Position numbers and translations under genes: made by a program. Below, piece by piece: positions 25,780 to 34,837 of a stretch of DNA of 64,000 bases. The number at the start of each line of letters is the position of its first letter. The first letter of the stretch is position 1. The notes beneath the pieces are model-generated. The model saw only the letters and a program-made list of their open reading frames with translations. It did not search any database and had not been told where the DNA came from. Origin of the DNA: Amycolatopsis saalfeldensis (lineage in GTDB: Bacteria; Actinomycetota; Actinomycetes; Mycobacteriales; Pseudonocardiaceae); assembly GCF_900110575.1 (NCBI RefSeq), contig NZ_FOEF01000025.1, positions 62,001 to 126,000 of the forward strand. Reading direction: 5' to 3'.

Positions 25780-28092
25780 TCAGTCCGCGACGTCCAGCGC
25801 GGCCCGGATCGTGCTGTCCGCGTCGATGCCGTGGTGGCGGTAGACGCTGTCGAGGTCGCCGGACTGGCCGAACTGCGTGACGCCGAGGTGGGCGGCGCGC
25901 ACGCGGTGCACGTTGGCCAGGAACGCGAGGGTGTGCGGGTGCCCGTCGAGCACCGTGACCATCGGCGCGGAGCGCTCGGCCGGCAGCGCGGAGTCGAGGA
26001 TCCAGGTGTCGGCGCGGCCCTGCCCGGCGCGGGCCTGCACCGCGCGGAACAGGAGCCCGGGGCTGGTCACGCAGACCACGTCCGCGTGTTTGCCCAGCGC
26101 GTCCAGGCGGTCCGCGGCGGTGAGCGCCTCCGTGACGAGCGCGCCCATCGTCACGATCGTGACGTCCGGGCGCGCCACCGCGGCGGTGCGCAGCGGGTAC
26201 GCGCCGGCCACGACCTGGCGCCGGCGGCGTTCGCGGGCCGCCGGGTCCGAGGGCACCGCGGCCAGGCGCTGCTCCACCGGCCGCGTGGAGAGCCGCAGGT
26301 ACGCCGAGGTCCCGTCGGGCCGGCCGAGGCGGGCCAGCGACGCCAGCAGGGTCCACTCCACGTCGAGCGCGAACGCCGGCTCGTAGGTGATGCAGCCCGG
26401 CTGCTCCAGGCCCACCGACGGGGTGGTCACCGATTGGTGCGCGCCGCCCTCCGGGGCCAGCGTGACCCCTGAGGGCGTGCCGACCAGGATCGACTGCCCG
26501 CCCGCGTAGATGCCGAACGACCACGGCTCCAGCGCCCGTTCCACGAAGGGGTCGTAGAGCACGCCGATCGGCAGCAGCGGGCGTCCCCAGCGCGACCAGG
26601 TCGCGCCCAGCTCGCCGAGCGCGCCCACCAGGTTCGTCTCGGCGATGCCCAGCTCCAGGTGCTGGCCGGTGGGCCGCTCGCGCCAGTGCAGGATCGTTTC
26701 GGGGTCGTCGGCGAACCAGTCGACGCGCTCCTGCGGCGACCACACGCCGACCTTGTTGACCCAGCCGCCGAGGTTGGTGCTCGACGAGACGTCCGGGCAC
26801 AGCGTGACGACCAGCTTCGCGGCCTCCGGCGCCTCACGCGTCAGGTCCAGCAGCGCGCGCCCGAGCGCGGCCTGCGTGGTGGCGCGCCCGGACGGGGTCC
26901 GGCCGATGTCCGCCGGGATCGGCGGAACCTGGTGCGGCGCAACGGGTTCCCGTCGCAACCGGGCCGCGGTGTCCGTGCACAGCCGGGCGGCGGCCGTGCC
27001 GTCTTCGAACTTCCGCCACGGGTCGTCGGCCGAGGTGCCGACGCGGGCGGCCAGCTCGCCGACCTGCTCGGCGGTCAGCAGCGACGAGTGGTTCTGCGGG
27101 TGGCCCTCGCTGGCCAGGCCGAAACCCTTGACGGTGTAAGCGAAAATCACCGTCGGACGGCGGTCTTCGATGGCGTCGAACGCGTCCAGCAGGGCCGGCA
27201 GGTCGTGGCCGCCGAGGTTGCGGATCGCCGCGTGCAGGGTGGCGTCGTCGAGCGTGCCCAGCAACGGCGACAGCTCCGGTGAGGCGAGCCGCTCGCGCAG
27301 CTGGGCCGGGGTGCAGCGCAGCAGCCGCTGGTACTCGGGGTTGGCCATCTCGTCGATGCGGCGGCGCAGCGCTTCGCCGCCGGGGCGCTCGAACAGCTCC
27401 TGCAGCAGGCGGCCGTACTTGACGGTCAGCACCTGCCAGCCGGCCGCGTCGAACATGCCCTGCAGGCGGGTCGCGCCGATGTTGGGCACCACGCGGTCGA
27501 GCGACTGGCGGTTCAGGTCGACGATCCACACGACCTCGCCCAGCTCGGCGACGGTCGGGTCGAGCACCGCTTCCCAGACGGCGCCCTCGTCCAGTTCGGC
27601 GTCGCCGACGAGCGAGTACTGACGGCCGGTGCCCGCGCCGCCGGTGCTCGACTCGACGTAACGGCGGGCCATCGCGCCCCACAACGGCGCGGTGGCGCCG
27701 ATGCCGACCGAACCGGTGGAGTAGTCGACCCGGTCCGGGTCCTTCGAGCGCGACGGGTAGCTCTGGAGCCCGCCGAACTCGCGCAACGACGTCAGGTAGC
27801 GCTCGTCGAGGTCGCCGAGCAGGTAGTTGATCGCGTGCAGCACGGGGGAGGCGTGGGGCTTCACCGAAACGCGGTCCTCGGCGCGCAGCCGGGCGAACCA
27901 CAGCGCGGTCATGATCGACACCATCGAGGCGCTGGACGCCTGGTGCCCGCCGACCTTGAGGCCGGTCGGGTTGGGGCGCACCCGGTTGGCGTGGTCGATG
28001 ATCGCGGTGGAGAGCCAGAGCACCCGGTCCTGCACCTCGCGCAGGATCTCGGTGCCGGTCTCGCTGGTGCGCTCGGGGGCGGGGCTGCTCAC
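25780..28092 (-). CDS. Transketolase-like/pyruvate dehydrogenase E1-type enzyme
   Basis: The 770-residue thiamine-diphosphate enzyme resembles homodimeric E1 proteins but is shorter than AceE (about 890-930). The ThDP/Mg region reads LVGDAELDEGAVWEAV followed by VDLNRQSLD. FGLASEGHPQNHS and HLELGIAETN belong to the transketolase-like fold, and a transketolase C-terminal domain ends the protein. It should act on a 2-oxo acid or a sugar ketol donor; the substrate is open. No E2 or E3 gene is nearby. The GTG at 28092 is inferred from the start of conserved sequence, though the AGAGAGG element lies rather far upstream. A divergent Lrp/AsnC gene 134 bases away is likely its regulator. Confidence 0.85.
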   Translation of the reverse strand: MSSPAPERTSETGTEILREVQDRVLWLSTAIIDHANRVRPNPTGLKVGGHQASSASMVSIMTALWFARLRAEDRVSVKPHASPVLHAINYLLGDLDERYLTSLREFGGLQSYPSRSKDPDRVDYSTGSVGIGATAPLWGAMARRYVESSTGGAGTGRQYSLVGDAELDEGAVWEAVLDPTVAELGEVVWIVDLNRQSLDRVVPNIGATRLQGMFDAAGWQVLTVKYGRLLQELFERPGGEALRRRIDEMANPEYQRLLRCTPAQLRERLASPELSPLLGTLDDATLHAAIRNLGGHDLPALLDAFDAIEDRRPTVIFAYTVKGFGLASEGHPQNHSSLLTAEQVGELAARVGTSADDPWRKFEDGTAAARLCTDTAARLRREPVAPHQVPPIPADIGRTPSGRATTQAALGRALLDLTREAPEAAKLVVTLCPDVSSSTNLGGWVNKVGVWSPQERVDWFADDPETILHWRERPTGQHLELGIAETNLVGALGELGATWSRWGRPLLPIGVLYDPFVERALEPWSFGIYAGGQSILVGTPSGVTLAPEGGAHQSVTTPSVGLEQPGCITYEPAFALDVEWTLLASLARLGRPDGTSAYLRLSTRPVEQRLAAVPSDPAARERRRRQVVAGAYPLRTAAVARPDVTIVTMGALVTEALTAADRLDALGKHADVVCVTSPGLLFRAVQARAGQGRADTWILDSALPAERSAPMVTVLDGHPHTLAFLANVHRVRAAHLGVTQFGQSGDLDSVYRHHGIDADSTIRAALDVAD

Positions 28093-28163
28093 GGCTTCGT
28101 GGACCTCTCTTGGGCGGAACGTCTTCGCCAGTCCAACAGAGCTGGTTAGGCTGCACAACTGAA

Positions 28164-28186
28164 GCGTTGCTCGTTGAGCAGAACGC
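28164..28186. promoter_or_regulatory. Palindromic operator candidate between E1-like and AsnC genes
   Basis: TGCTC-GTT-GAGCA is a perfect palindrome extended by GCGT on the left and AACGC on the right with a small offset. It lies in the shared promoter region between the divergent genes. Size and position suit an Lrp/AsnC-type binding site. Confidence 0.5.
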
Positions 28187-28225
28187 CCAGAACGGCGCCT
28201 CCGGGCGTGGAGAGGACTGCGCAGC

Positions 28226-28708
28226 ATGCCCAGTGCCCAGCGGCTCGACGCCACCGACGCCCGCATCCTGCTCGCCCTGGGGCGCGCGCCCCGCGCCACC
28301 GCCGTCGCGCTCGCCGACGAACTCGGCCTTTCCCGCAACACCGTGCAGAGCCGCCTCGCGCGGCTGGAACAGGGCGAGGCGCTGCGCTCGGCCGAGCACC
28401 GGATCGACCCGGCGGCGCTCGGCTACCCGCTCACCGCGTTCGTCACCGTGCGGGTCGTGCAGCGGCTGCTCGACGAGGTCGGCCGGTCACTGGCCGCGGT
28501 GCCGGAGGTGCTGCGCGTGCACGGGCTGACCGGGCCGTCCGACCTGCTGGTGCACGTGGTCGCGACCGACGCCGACGACCTGTACCGGATCGCCGGGCAG
28601 ATGCTCGAGATCCCGGGCGTGGAGCGGACGAACAACGCGCTCGTGATGCGCGAGATGGTGCCGTACCGGATCACCCCGCTGCTGGAGCGGGCCGCCGCTG
28701 GCAAGTAA
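28226..28708 (+). CDS. Lrp/AsnC family transcriptional regulator
   Basis: This 160-residue regulator has a winged-helix N-terminus (TDARILLALGRAPRATAVALA, with LSRNTVQSRLARL as recognition helix) and a RAM effector-binding C-terminus (GPSDLLVHVVATDADD). It is divergent from the E1-like enzyme gene and separated by a palindrome, so it probably controls that gene and itself in response to a keto or amino acid. Confidence 0.92.
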   Translation: MPSAQRLDATDARILLALGRAPRATAVALADELGLSRNTVQSRLARLEQGEALRSAEHRIDPAALGYPLTAFVTVRVVQRLLDEVGRSLAAVPEVLRVHGLTGPSDLLVHVVATDADDLYRIAGQMLEIPGVERTNNALVMREMVPYRITPLLERAAAGK

Positions 28709-28720
28709 GACCTTCGCCGG

Positions 28721-29029
28721 CTAGTCGCTCGACCGGTTCAGCGCCTCGCCGGACTGCCGTTCCCGCTTGCGCATCAGCAGGTCGTGGTGAACCCACACGA
28801 GCGCGGGGACGGCGGCGAAGCCCCACAAGAACAGGCCGCTGCTGCCGGTGAGCAGGCCGAACACGACCATCAGCACGACGGTGACGTCGGCCAGGACGAG
28901 AGTGGTCAGCCATAGCCGTGAGCGTGTCGCGGGCACACCCTGGCTCAACGCGGCCACGAACGCGGGATCGCTCGCGGCCAGCTCTTCTTCGATCTTCCGC
29001 AGCGCGCTGCGGTCTCGATAGGGCAGCAT
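28721..29029 (-). CDS. DUF3040-type two-helix membrane protein
   Basis: The 102-residue protein starts MLPYRDRSALRKIEEELAAS, the pattern of DUF3040 proteins. Two adjacent hydrophobic helices (about residues 43-84) and a charged tail (RKRERQSGE) follow. The ATG at 29029 has a GAGGAGGGG ribosome binding site, so the longer frame from 29104 is rejected. DUF3040 proteins are small envelope-associated proteins of unknown role in actinomycetes. Confidence 0.85.
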   Translation of the reverse strand: MLPYRDRSALRKIEEELAASDPAFVAALSQGVPATRSRLWLTTLVLADVTVVLMVVFGLLTGSSGLFLWGFAAVPALVWVHHDLLMRKRERQSGEALNRSSD

Positions 29030-29125
29030 GACCCCTCCTCGGGACGGATCGGGCCGGTGATCGCACCTACAGTTGAGTACCCGACCCACCCCTGCGTCAA
29101 GCACCGGTTTTGCCGGAATAATCGG

Positions 29126-30271
29126 CTAACGGCGCGGATGGTCCGGGGAGCCGTTCATCATCCGCAGCATGGGCAGGCCGCCGGTGCGGGCGAAGCGGAC
29201 CACGAGCACCGCCGCGAGCAAGAGGAAGGCCAGGTCCAGCCACGTGGTGTAGTTCCAGGAAATCCCGTCCTCGCCGAAGCGCGCGGCGCGCTGGGACGGC
29301 ACCAGCCCGGCGGCGCCGAACAGCAGCTCGACGAGGTAGCCGGCGCCCGCCATCGCGGCGTAGAAAGTGCCGAGCAGCACGAACATCACCCGCAGGCCGT
29401 AATACTTCCGGTAGATGTTCAGGATCGGCAGGATCAGCAAGTCGGCGAAGAGGAACGCGACGACGCCGCCGAAGCTGATGCCGCCGTTCCACAGCACCGC
29501 GGCCAGCGGCACGTTCCCGATCGAGCAGACGAACGACAGGATCGCCACCACCGGCCCGATCAGCGGGCCCCACAGCGCGGAAGCCAGCGGGTGGCCGTCG
29601 AAGAACAGCGCCTGCCACCACGAGTCCGGCACCCACGCGCCGACCGCGCCGGCGATCAGCAGGCCGAGCACGATGTCGCGCAGCACCGCGGCCCACTCCA
29701 TCACGAAAACGTGCGCCACGGCGGTGAAGCCGTCCGGCGAGCTGAGCCGGCGCAGGAACGAGCCCTCGCCGCCGACGGACATGTCCATCGCGGCGTGGCC
29801 CTCCATCGAACCGGCCACGCCCCGCTCCGCCTGTTCCCGGGCCCGCGCCACCAACCCGGTGCGGACGAACAGGCGGAACAGCAGCGCCAGCAGCACGATC
29901 ATCAGCGGGCCGCCGACGAACTCGGCCAGCGTGAACTGCCAGCCGAGCAGCAGCGCGAGGATGATGCCCAGCTCGGCCACCAGGTTCGTCGAGCCGATCT
30001 CGAACGCCATGGCCGCGGTGAAGTCCGCGCCCTTGCGGAAGAGCGACCGCGCGAGCGCGACGGCGGCGTAGGAGCACGAGGAAGACGCGGCGCCCAGCGC
30101 GGTGGCGGTGGCCAGGGTGCGCGGGCGGTGGTCGCCCATCAGCCGCACGATCGTCGACTTGCGCACCACCGCCTGCACCGTCGCGGACAGGGCGAAGCCG
30201 AGGATCAGCGCCCAGAGGATCTCCCACGCCATCGAACCCGCGAGCGCCAGCGCCCGGCCGATCGCGTCCAC
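29126..30271 (-). CDS. DUF318/UPF0718-type permease (ArsP-like)
   Basis: This 381-residue polytopic membrane protein has two repeated halves. They carry SSCSYAAVALARSLFRKGADF and CSIGNVPLAAVLWNGGIS, the signature of the permease family that includes ArsP (organoarsenical efflux). The paired cysteines may bind metal or arsenic. A His/Met-containing loop (GHAAMDMS) in the middle could also bind metal. The GTG at 30271 is preceded by GGAGG at ideal spacing; upstream ATGs lack this. No ArsR-type regulator is adjacent, so an arsenic role is unproven. Confidence 0.85.
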   Translation of the reverse strand: MDAIGRALALAGSMAWEILWALILGFALSATVQAVVRKSTIVRLMGDHRPRTLATATALGAASSSCSYAAVALARSLFRKGADFTAAMAFEIGSTNLVAELGIILALLLGWQFTLAEFVGGPLMIVLLALLFRLFVRTGLVARAREQAERGVAGSMEGHAAMDMSVGGEGSFLRRLSSPDGFTAVAHVFVMEWAAVLRDIVLGLLIAGAVGAWVPDSWWQALFFDGHPLASALWGPLIGPVVAILSFVCSIGNVPLAAVLWNGGISFGGVVAFLFADLLILPILNIYRKYYGLRVMFVLLGTFYAAMAGAGYLVELLFGAAGLVPSQRAARFGEDGISWNYTTWLDLAFLLLAAVLVVRFARTGGLPMLRMMNGSPDHPRR

Positions 30272-30331
30272 GGCTGCCTCCTGCCCGACCCGTCGCTGGT
30301 ACCGGCCGATCATCGCGGGCGCCGCCGCCCG

Positions 30332-30360
30332 TTGCAAACTGAAACACGTTCTAATAATGT
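30332..30360 (+). promoter_or_regulatory. Promoter of the LLM oxidoreductase gene
   Basis: TTGCAA (30332-30337) and TAATGT (30355-30360) are 17 bases apart. The expected start of transcription (30367-30369) coincides with the GTG of the next gene, so the mRNA could be leaderless. The local AT-rich stretch is exceptional for this DNA. Confidence 0.5.
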
Positions 30361-30368
30361 GCGGAGGT

Positions 30369-31229
30369 GTGAAATACGGGATCGTGCTTTTCACCAGCGA
30401 CCGGGGCATCACCCCGGCGGCCGCGGCGCGGGCGGCGGAGGACGCGGGCTTCGACGCCTTCTACGTCCCCGAGCACACGCACATCCCGGTGCGGCGCTCG
30501 GCGCCCCACCCGCGCACCGGGGACGAAACCCTGCCGGACGACCGGTATCTGCGCACGCTGGACCCGTGGGTCGCGCTCGCGACCGCGGCCTCGGTGACCA
30601 CCCGGATCCGGCTCGCCACCGCCGTCGCGCTGCCGGTGGAGAGCGATCCGATCACGCTCGCCAAGACCGTCGCGAGCCTCGACCACCTCTCGGGCGGGCG
30701 GGTGACGCTCGGCGTCGGCTTCGGCTGGAACACCGACGAGCTGGCCGACCACGGCGTGCCCGGCAAGAAGCGCCGCACCGCCCTGCGCGAGTACCTCGAA
30801 GCGATGCGCGAGCTGTGGACTGCCGACGAGGCCAGCTACTCCGGCGAGTTCGTCGAGTTCGGTCCCAGCTGGGCGTGGCCGAAACCGGTCCAGCCGCGGA
30901 TCCCGGTGCTGGTCGGCGCGGGCGGCACGGAGAAGACGTTCCGCTGGATCGCGCGCTCGGCCGACGGCTGGCTCACCACTCCGTCCGAAATGGACATCGA
31001 GGAGAACGTCGCGCTGCTGCGGCGGATCTGGCGCGAGGAGGGCCGCGAGGGCGAGCCCGAGGTGGCCGCGCTGGGCCCGCGGCCCGACCCCGATCTGCTG
31101 GCCCGGATGGAAGCCGCGGGCGTGACCGAGACGATCTTCGGGCTGCCCGACCGCGAGCCCGCCGAGGTCGAGGCGTGGCTCGGCCGGCTGGCCGGGAAGC
31201 TCGGCCGGGAAAGGATTACCGGATCCTGA
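30369..31229 (+). CDS. LLM-class F420-dependent oxidoreductase
   Basis: This 286-residue luciferase-like barrel protein starts MKYGIVLFTSDRG with VPEHTHIPV, TRIRLATAVALPVESDP and GGRVTLGVGFGWN, all typical of the actinobacterial F420 family. It should carry out F420-dependent redox on a small molecule. The GTG at 30369 is selected because it aligns with the family's N-terminus and with a promoter that predicts a leaderless transcript; an ATG at 30357 adds only four residues. It is divergent from the permease gene. Confidence 0.88.
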   Translation: MKYGIVLFTSDRGITPAAAARAAEDAGFDAFYVPEHTHIPVRRSAPHPRTGDETLPDDRYLRTLDPWVALATAASVTTRIRLATAVALPVESDPITLAKTVASLDHLSGGRVTLGVGFGWNTDELADHGVPGKKRRTALREYLEAMRELWTADEASYSGEFVEFGPSWAWPKPVQPRIPVLVGAGGTEKTFRWIARSADGWLTTPSEMDIEENVALLRRIWREEGREGEPEVAALGPRPDPDLLARMEAAGVTETIFGLPDREPAEVEAWLGRLAGKLGRERITGS

Positions 31230-31315
31230 CAACTTGCTGACCGGTGCCCACCGGTTTTCTGCGATTCCGGCGCCCGGCGGGGTCTCGCGCCCAGCCGGGT
31301 GAAGGAGAATCAGCA

Positions 31316-32576
31316 GTGAACCCGTTGTGGCACAAGGCCATCGCGCTGGCTGTCGTCGCCGGCAGCACCGCCGCCCCCGGCCTGGCGCCGCCGTCTTCGA
31401 TCGGCGCGGACGGCGTCGGCGACCCGTATTTCCCGCAGGACGGCGACCCCGCGAGGCCGGATTCCTTCGCCGGTGACACCACGGTGCGGGCAACGGCGAA
31501 ACAGGATCTCGACCGGTTTCGACCTCGACCTGGAGGGCTTCGCCGTCAGCTCGGTGACGGTGAACGGGGTGCCGGCGCGTGAGGTCGCGCGCTCGGGCGC
31601 GCACGAACCCGTGATCACGCCGCCGGCACGGGTCCGGCGGGGGAGTGCGTTCGCGGTGCGGGTGGTCTACTCCGGCAAGCCGACGGGGGCGAGCTGGCAC
31701 CAGCTGCAGGGCGGCGGCGTCGACGTCACCGGCGAGCCGCACTCGGCCACCGCGTGGTTCCCGCTGAACGACCACCCGTCGGACAAGGCGGCGCTGCACC
31801 TGGAGGCGACCGTGCCCGCGGCGTGGACGGTGATCGGCAACGGCCGGCCGGGGCCGACGTCGGAGCGAGACGGGCTGAAGACGTTCCGCTGGAACGAAGA
31901 TCACCCGATCGTCTCCTACGCGACGACGATGGCGATCGACAAGTTCACCGTGCACACCTCGAAACTGGCCGACGGCACACCGGTGATCAACGCGTACGGG
32001 CAGAACACGACCTACCTGCCGGATTCCGAGGCGCTGGTGCCGAAGATCATGGCGTTCCTGACGAAGGCGTTCGGCCCGTACCCCTTCGACGCCTCCGCCG
32101 TGCACGAGCCGGCCCACCAGTGGTTCGGCGACTCAGTGTCCTTTTCGGACTGGCGCGACGGCTGCTTCGCCGAGTGCTTCGCCCAGTACACCGGCCAGCT
32201 CTGGGACGAGGCCGAGAACGGCGCCGACCTCGACAGGTCCTACCGCGAGATCGTCGCGAGCCATGCGGGCGACGCGGCGTACTGGGCGGTGCCGATCTAC
32301 GACCCGGGCAAGGATCGCCCGCTCGACTACGCCCTGTACGACCGCGGCTCGCTGATGCTCCACGCGCTGCGCCGCACCATGGGCGACGGCAGGTTCTTCG
32401 GCCTGCTCCGGCACTGGGCCACCACGCACCGTGACGGCAATGCCTCCTGGCCCGACTTCGAACGCCTCGCCGCCCACGACGCCGGGCAGGACCTGTCGGG
32501 GTTCTTCCGGGCGTGGGCGCACAGCACGGTGATCCCGCCGGAGCCGTACCTGCACCCGGGACCGCTCCACGGCTGA
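31316..32576 (+). pseudogene. Decayed M1-family aminopeptidase
   Basis: A GTG at 31316 opens a signal-peptide-like start, then GVGDPYFPQDGD as in secreted M1 peptidases. The frame is lost near 31517, where a third T in GGTTTCGAC shifts it. Deleting one T restores RFDLDLEGFAVSSVTVNG, and the second frame then runs to 32576. Besides the frameshift, two conserved stretches seem missing or shortened: the part after the first strand (GGYDV-type) and the part before the zinc site, where PYPFDASAVHEPAHQWFG joins too early. The zinc motif survives as HEPAH, but the usual NEGFA second-glutamate motif is AECFA. Several lesions make this a real pseudogene rather than a single sequencing error. Confidence 0.82.
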
Positions 32577-32669
32577 GCCCACCACCCCTGAACCAGTCGG
32601 TTCACCTGAACGAGTGAAGTCACGGTTCGGCCGTCATTCCGGTGGTCCACTGCCCTCTGTGGTGGTGTG

Positions 32670-32711
32670 GCGGTAACCGGCCGGCACGCCCCCCGACTGG
32701 CCGGTTACCGC
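32670..32711. terminator. 13-bp perfect hairpin between the pseudogene and malQ
   Basis: GCGGTAACCGGCC pairs with GGCCGGTTACCGC around a 16-base loop. It lies 94 bases after the pseudogene stop and 92 bases before malQ. It may end the old aminopeptidase transcript. A role as a binding site or leader element for malQ cannot be excluded. Confidence 0.65.
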
Positions 32712-32803
32712 TGTTGCCTGTTCACAGCCGGGAAACAGCGGCATTCGGGTGCCGCCCGGCGGGGCGATTGGCGCGCCACCGCACCGCCCGAGAGACTGGA
32801 CCG

Positions 32804-34780
32804 GTGCAGAGCCCCGCCGCCGACGAGGCACCCGAGAACGCCGTCCCGCCCGAGCTGGCCGAGCTGGCCGCCGCCTATGGCGTGGCGACCCGTTACGAGA
32901 ACTCCGACCAGGTCGAGGTCCAGGTGGAGGCCGAAGTCGTCGTCGCGGTGCTCGCGCAGTTCGACGTCGACGCCAGTACCCCCGAGGCCGTCGCGGCGGG
33001 GCTGGCCGAAGTCCGTGCAAGCCGGGACACCACCGCCCTGCCGCCGACGCTGGTCGTGCGCGAGGGGCAGGAACGGGACCTCGGCCGGGCCGCCACGGTC
33101 GAGCTGGAGGACGGCACCACCCGCGACGTCGGCACCTCGCTGCCCGCGGACCTCCCGCTCGGCTGGCACCACGTGCTCACCGCCGACCGGCGCGTGCCGC
33201 TCGCGGTCGTCCCGGCGAAGCTGCCCGATGTGCCGCCCGCCTGGGGCTGGATGCTCCAGCTCTACTCGCTGCACTCCGGCGAGTCGTGGGGGATGGGCGA
33301 CTTCGGCGACCTCAAGACCGTCGCCGCGCGCTCGGCCGCCGAGCTGGACGCCGGGGTGCTGCTGGTCAACCCGGTGCAGGCGTTCAGCCCGGCGCACCCG
33401 GTCGAGCGCTCGCCGTACTCGCCGTCCAGCCGCCGGTTCGCCAACCCGGTCTACCTGCGGGTCACCGCGACCGAGGCCTTCGCGAACGCCGACGGGGAAA
33501 CCCGCGCCAAGGTGCTGGCCCTCGCGCCCGGCGCGGGCGAGCTGATCGACTACGACGCCGTCTGGACGGCCAAGAACAGCGCCCTCGAACTGCTCCGCCC
33601 GCACCACCCGCGCCCGGTCGAGCTGGACGGCGACCTGCGGGACTTCGCGACGTTCGGCGCGCTCGCCGAGGTCCACGGCGCCGACTGGCGCGAGTGGCCG
33701 GAACCGCTGCGCGACCCGTCGAGCCCCGCGGTCGCCGCGGCCCGCGAGGAGCTGGCCGGGCGCGTCGAGTTCCACGGCTGGCTGCAGCAGCTCTGCCACG
33801 AGCAGCTCGACGACGTCCGCCGCGCCGCCCGTGAGGCCGGGATGCCGGTCGGCGTGGTGCACGACCTGCCCGTGGGCGTCCACCCCGGCGGTGCGGACAC
33901 CTGGGCGCTGCGGGAGGTCTTCGCCGCGAAGGTCCGCGTCGGCGCGCCGCCGGACGCGTTCAACCAGCAGGGCCAGGACTGGAACCTGCCGCCGTGGCGC
34001 CCGGACCGGCTGGCCGAGGCCGGCTACGCGCCGTTCCGCGACGTCGTGCGCGGGGTGCTCCAGCACGCCGACGGCATCCGCGTCGACCACATCGCCGGGC
34101 TCTGGCGGCTCTGGTGGATCCCGCCGGGCGAGCCCGCCGGCCGCGGCACGTATGTGCACTACGACGCCGAGGCGATGCTCGGGGTGCTCGCGCTGGAGGC
34201 GCACCGCGCGGGCGCCGTGGTGGTCGGCGAGGACCTGGGCACGGTGGAGGACACCGTCACCGAGACCATGCACGCGCGCGGGCTGCTCAGCTCCGCCGTG
34301 CTGTGGTTCCAGCGCGACTGGGACGCGCCGGGCCAGCCGTTCGTCCGCCCGGCGGAGTGGGATCCCGAGGCGATGGCCAGCATCTCCACCCACGATCTGC
34401 CCACGGTCGCGGGCTGGCTGGCGGCGGAACACGTGCGGGTGCGCGCCGAGCTGGGCTTGCTCGACCGGCCGGCCGCCGACGAGTACGCCGAGGCAGCGGC
34501 CGAACGCGCTGCGTTGCTGGACCTCGTTGCGCGGGAGGGGATCTCCGACGGCGACCTGGTCGTGGCGTTGCACACGCTGCTGGCCTCGGCGGCTTCGCGG
34601 CTGGTACTGACCTCGCCCGCGGACGTGGTGGGGCAGCTCCGGCAGCCCAATCTGCCCGGCACCGTCGACCAGTACCCTAACTGGCGGATTCCCTTGCCCG
34701 TCACCGTCGACGGGTTCTTCGCCGATCCCCGGGTGCACGCGGCCGTGGCGCCGTTGAAGGCCGCCCGGCCGCTGCCCTAG
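32804..34780 (+). CDS. malQ: 4-alpha-glucanotransferase (amylomaltase, GH77)
   Basis: This 658-residue GH77 enzyme moves alpha-1,4-glucan segments between chains and releases glucose. The nucleophile is Asp428 in GIRVDHIAGLWRLWWIP and the acid/base is Glu476 in VVGEDLGTV; STHDLPT supplies the third carboxylate. SPYSPSSRRFANPVYL is also conserved in the family. The N-terminal ~150 residues are an extra domain seen in actinobacterial and enterobacterial forms. The GTG at 32804 fits the start of conserved sequence, but the ribosome binding site is weak. It begins the alpha-glucan block and lies 57 bases before glgX. Confidence 0.93.
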   Translation: MQSPAADEAPENAVPPELAELAAAYGVATRYENSDQVEVQVEAEVVVAVLAQFDVDASTPEAVAAGLAEVRASRDTTALPPTLVVREGQERDLGRAATVELEDGTTRDVGTSLPADLPLGWHHVLTADRRVPLAVVPAKLPDVPPAWGWMLQLYSLHSGESWGMGDFGDLKTVAARSAAELDAGVLLVNPVQAFSPAHPVERSPYSPSSRRFANPVYLRVTATEAFANADGETRAKVLALAPGAGELIDYDAVWTAKNSALELLRPHHPRPVELDGDLRDFATFGALAEVHGADWREWPEPLRDPSSPAVAAAREELAGRVEFHGWLQQLCHEQLDDVRRAAREAGMPVGVVHDLPVGVHPGGADTWALREVFAAKVRVGAPPDAFNQQGQDWNLPPWRPDRLAEAGYAPFRDVVRGVLQHADGIRVDHIAGLWRLWWIPPGEPAGRGTYVHYDAEAMLGVLALEAHRAGAVVVGEDLGTVEDTVTETMHARGLLSSAVLWFQRDWDAPGQPFVRPAEWDPEAMASISTHDLPTVAGWLAAEHVRVRAELGLLDRPAADEYAEAAAERAALLDLVAREGISDGDLVVALHTLLASAASRLVLTSPADVVGQLRQPNLPGTVDQYPNWRIPLPVTVDGFFADPRVHAAVAPLKAARPLP

Positions 34781-34837
34781 CGGGATCGCCGAACCCAGTC
34801 CCTGTCGTCGGAACCGAAGCAACACAAGGAGAGCCCC

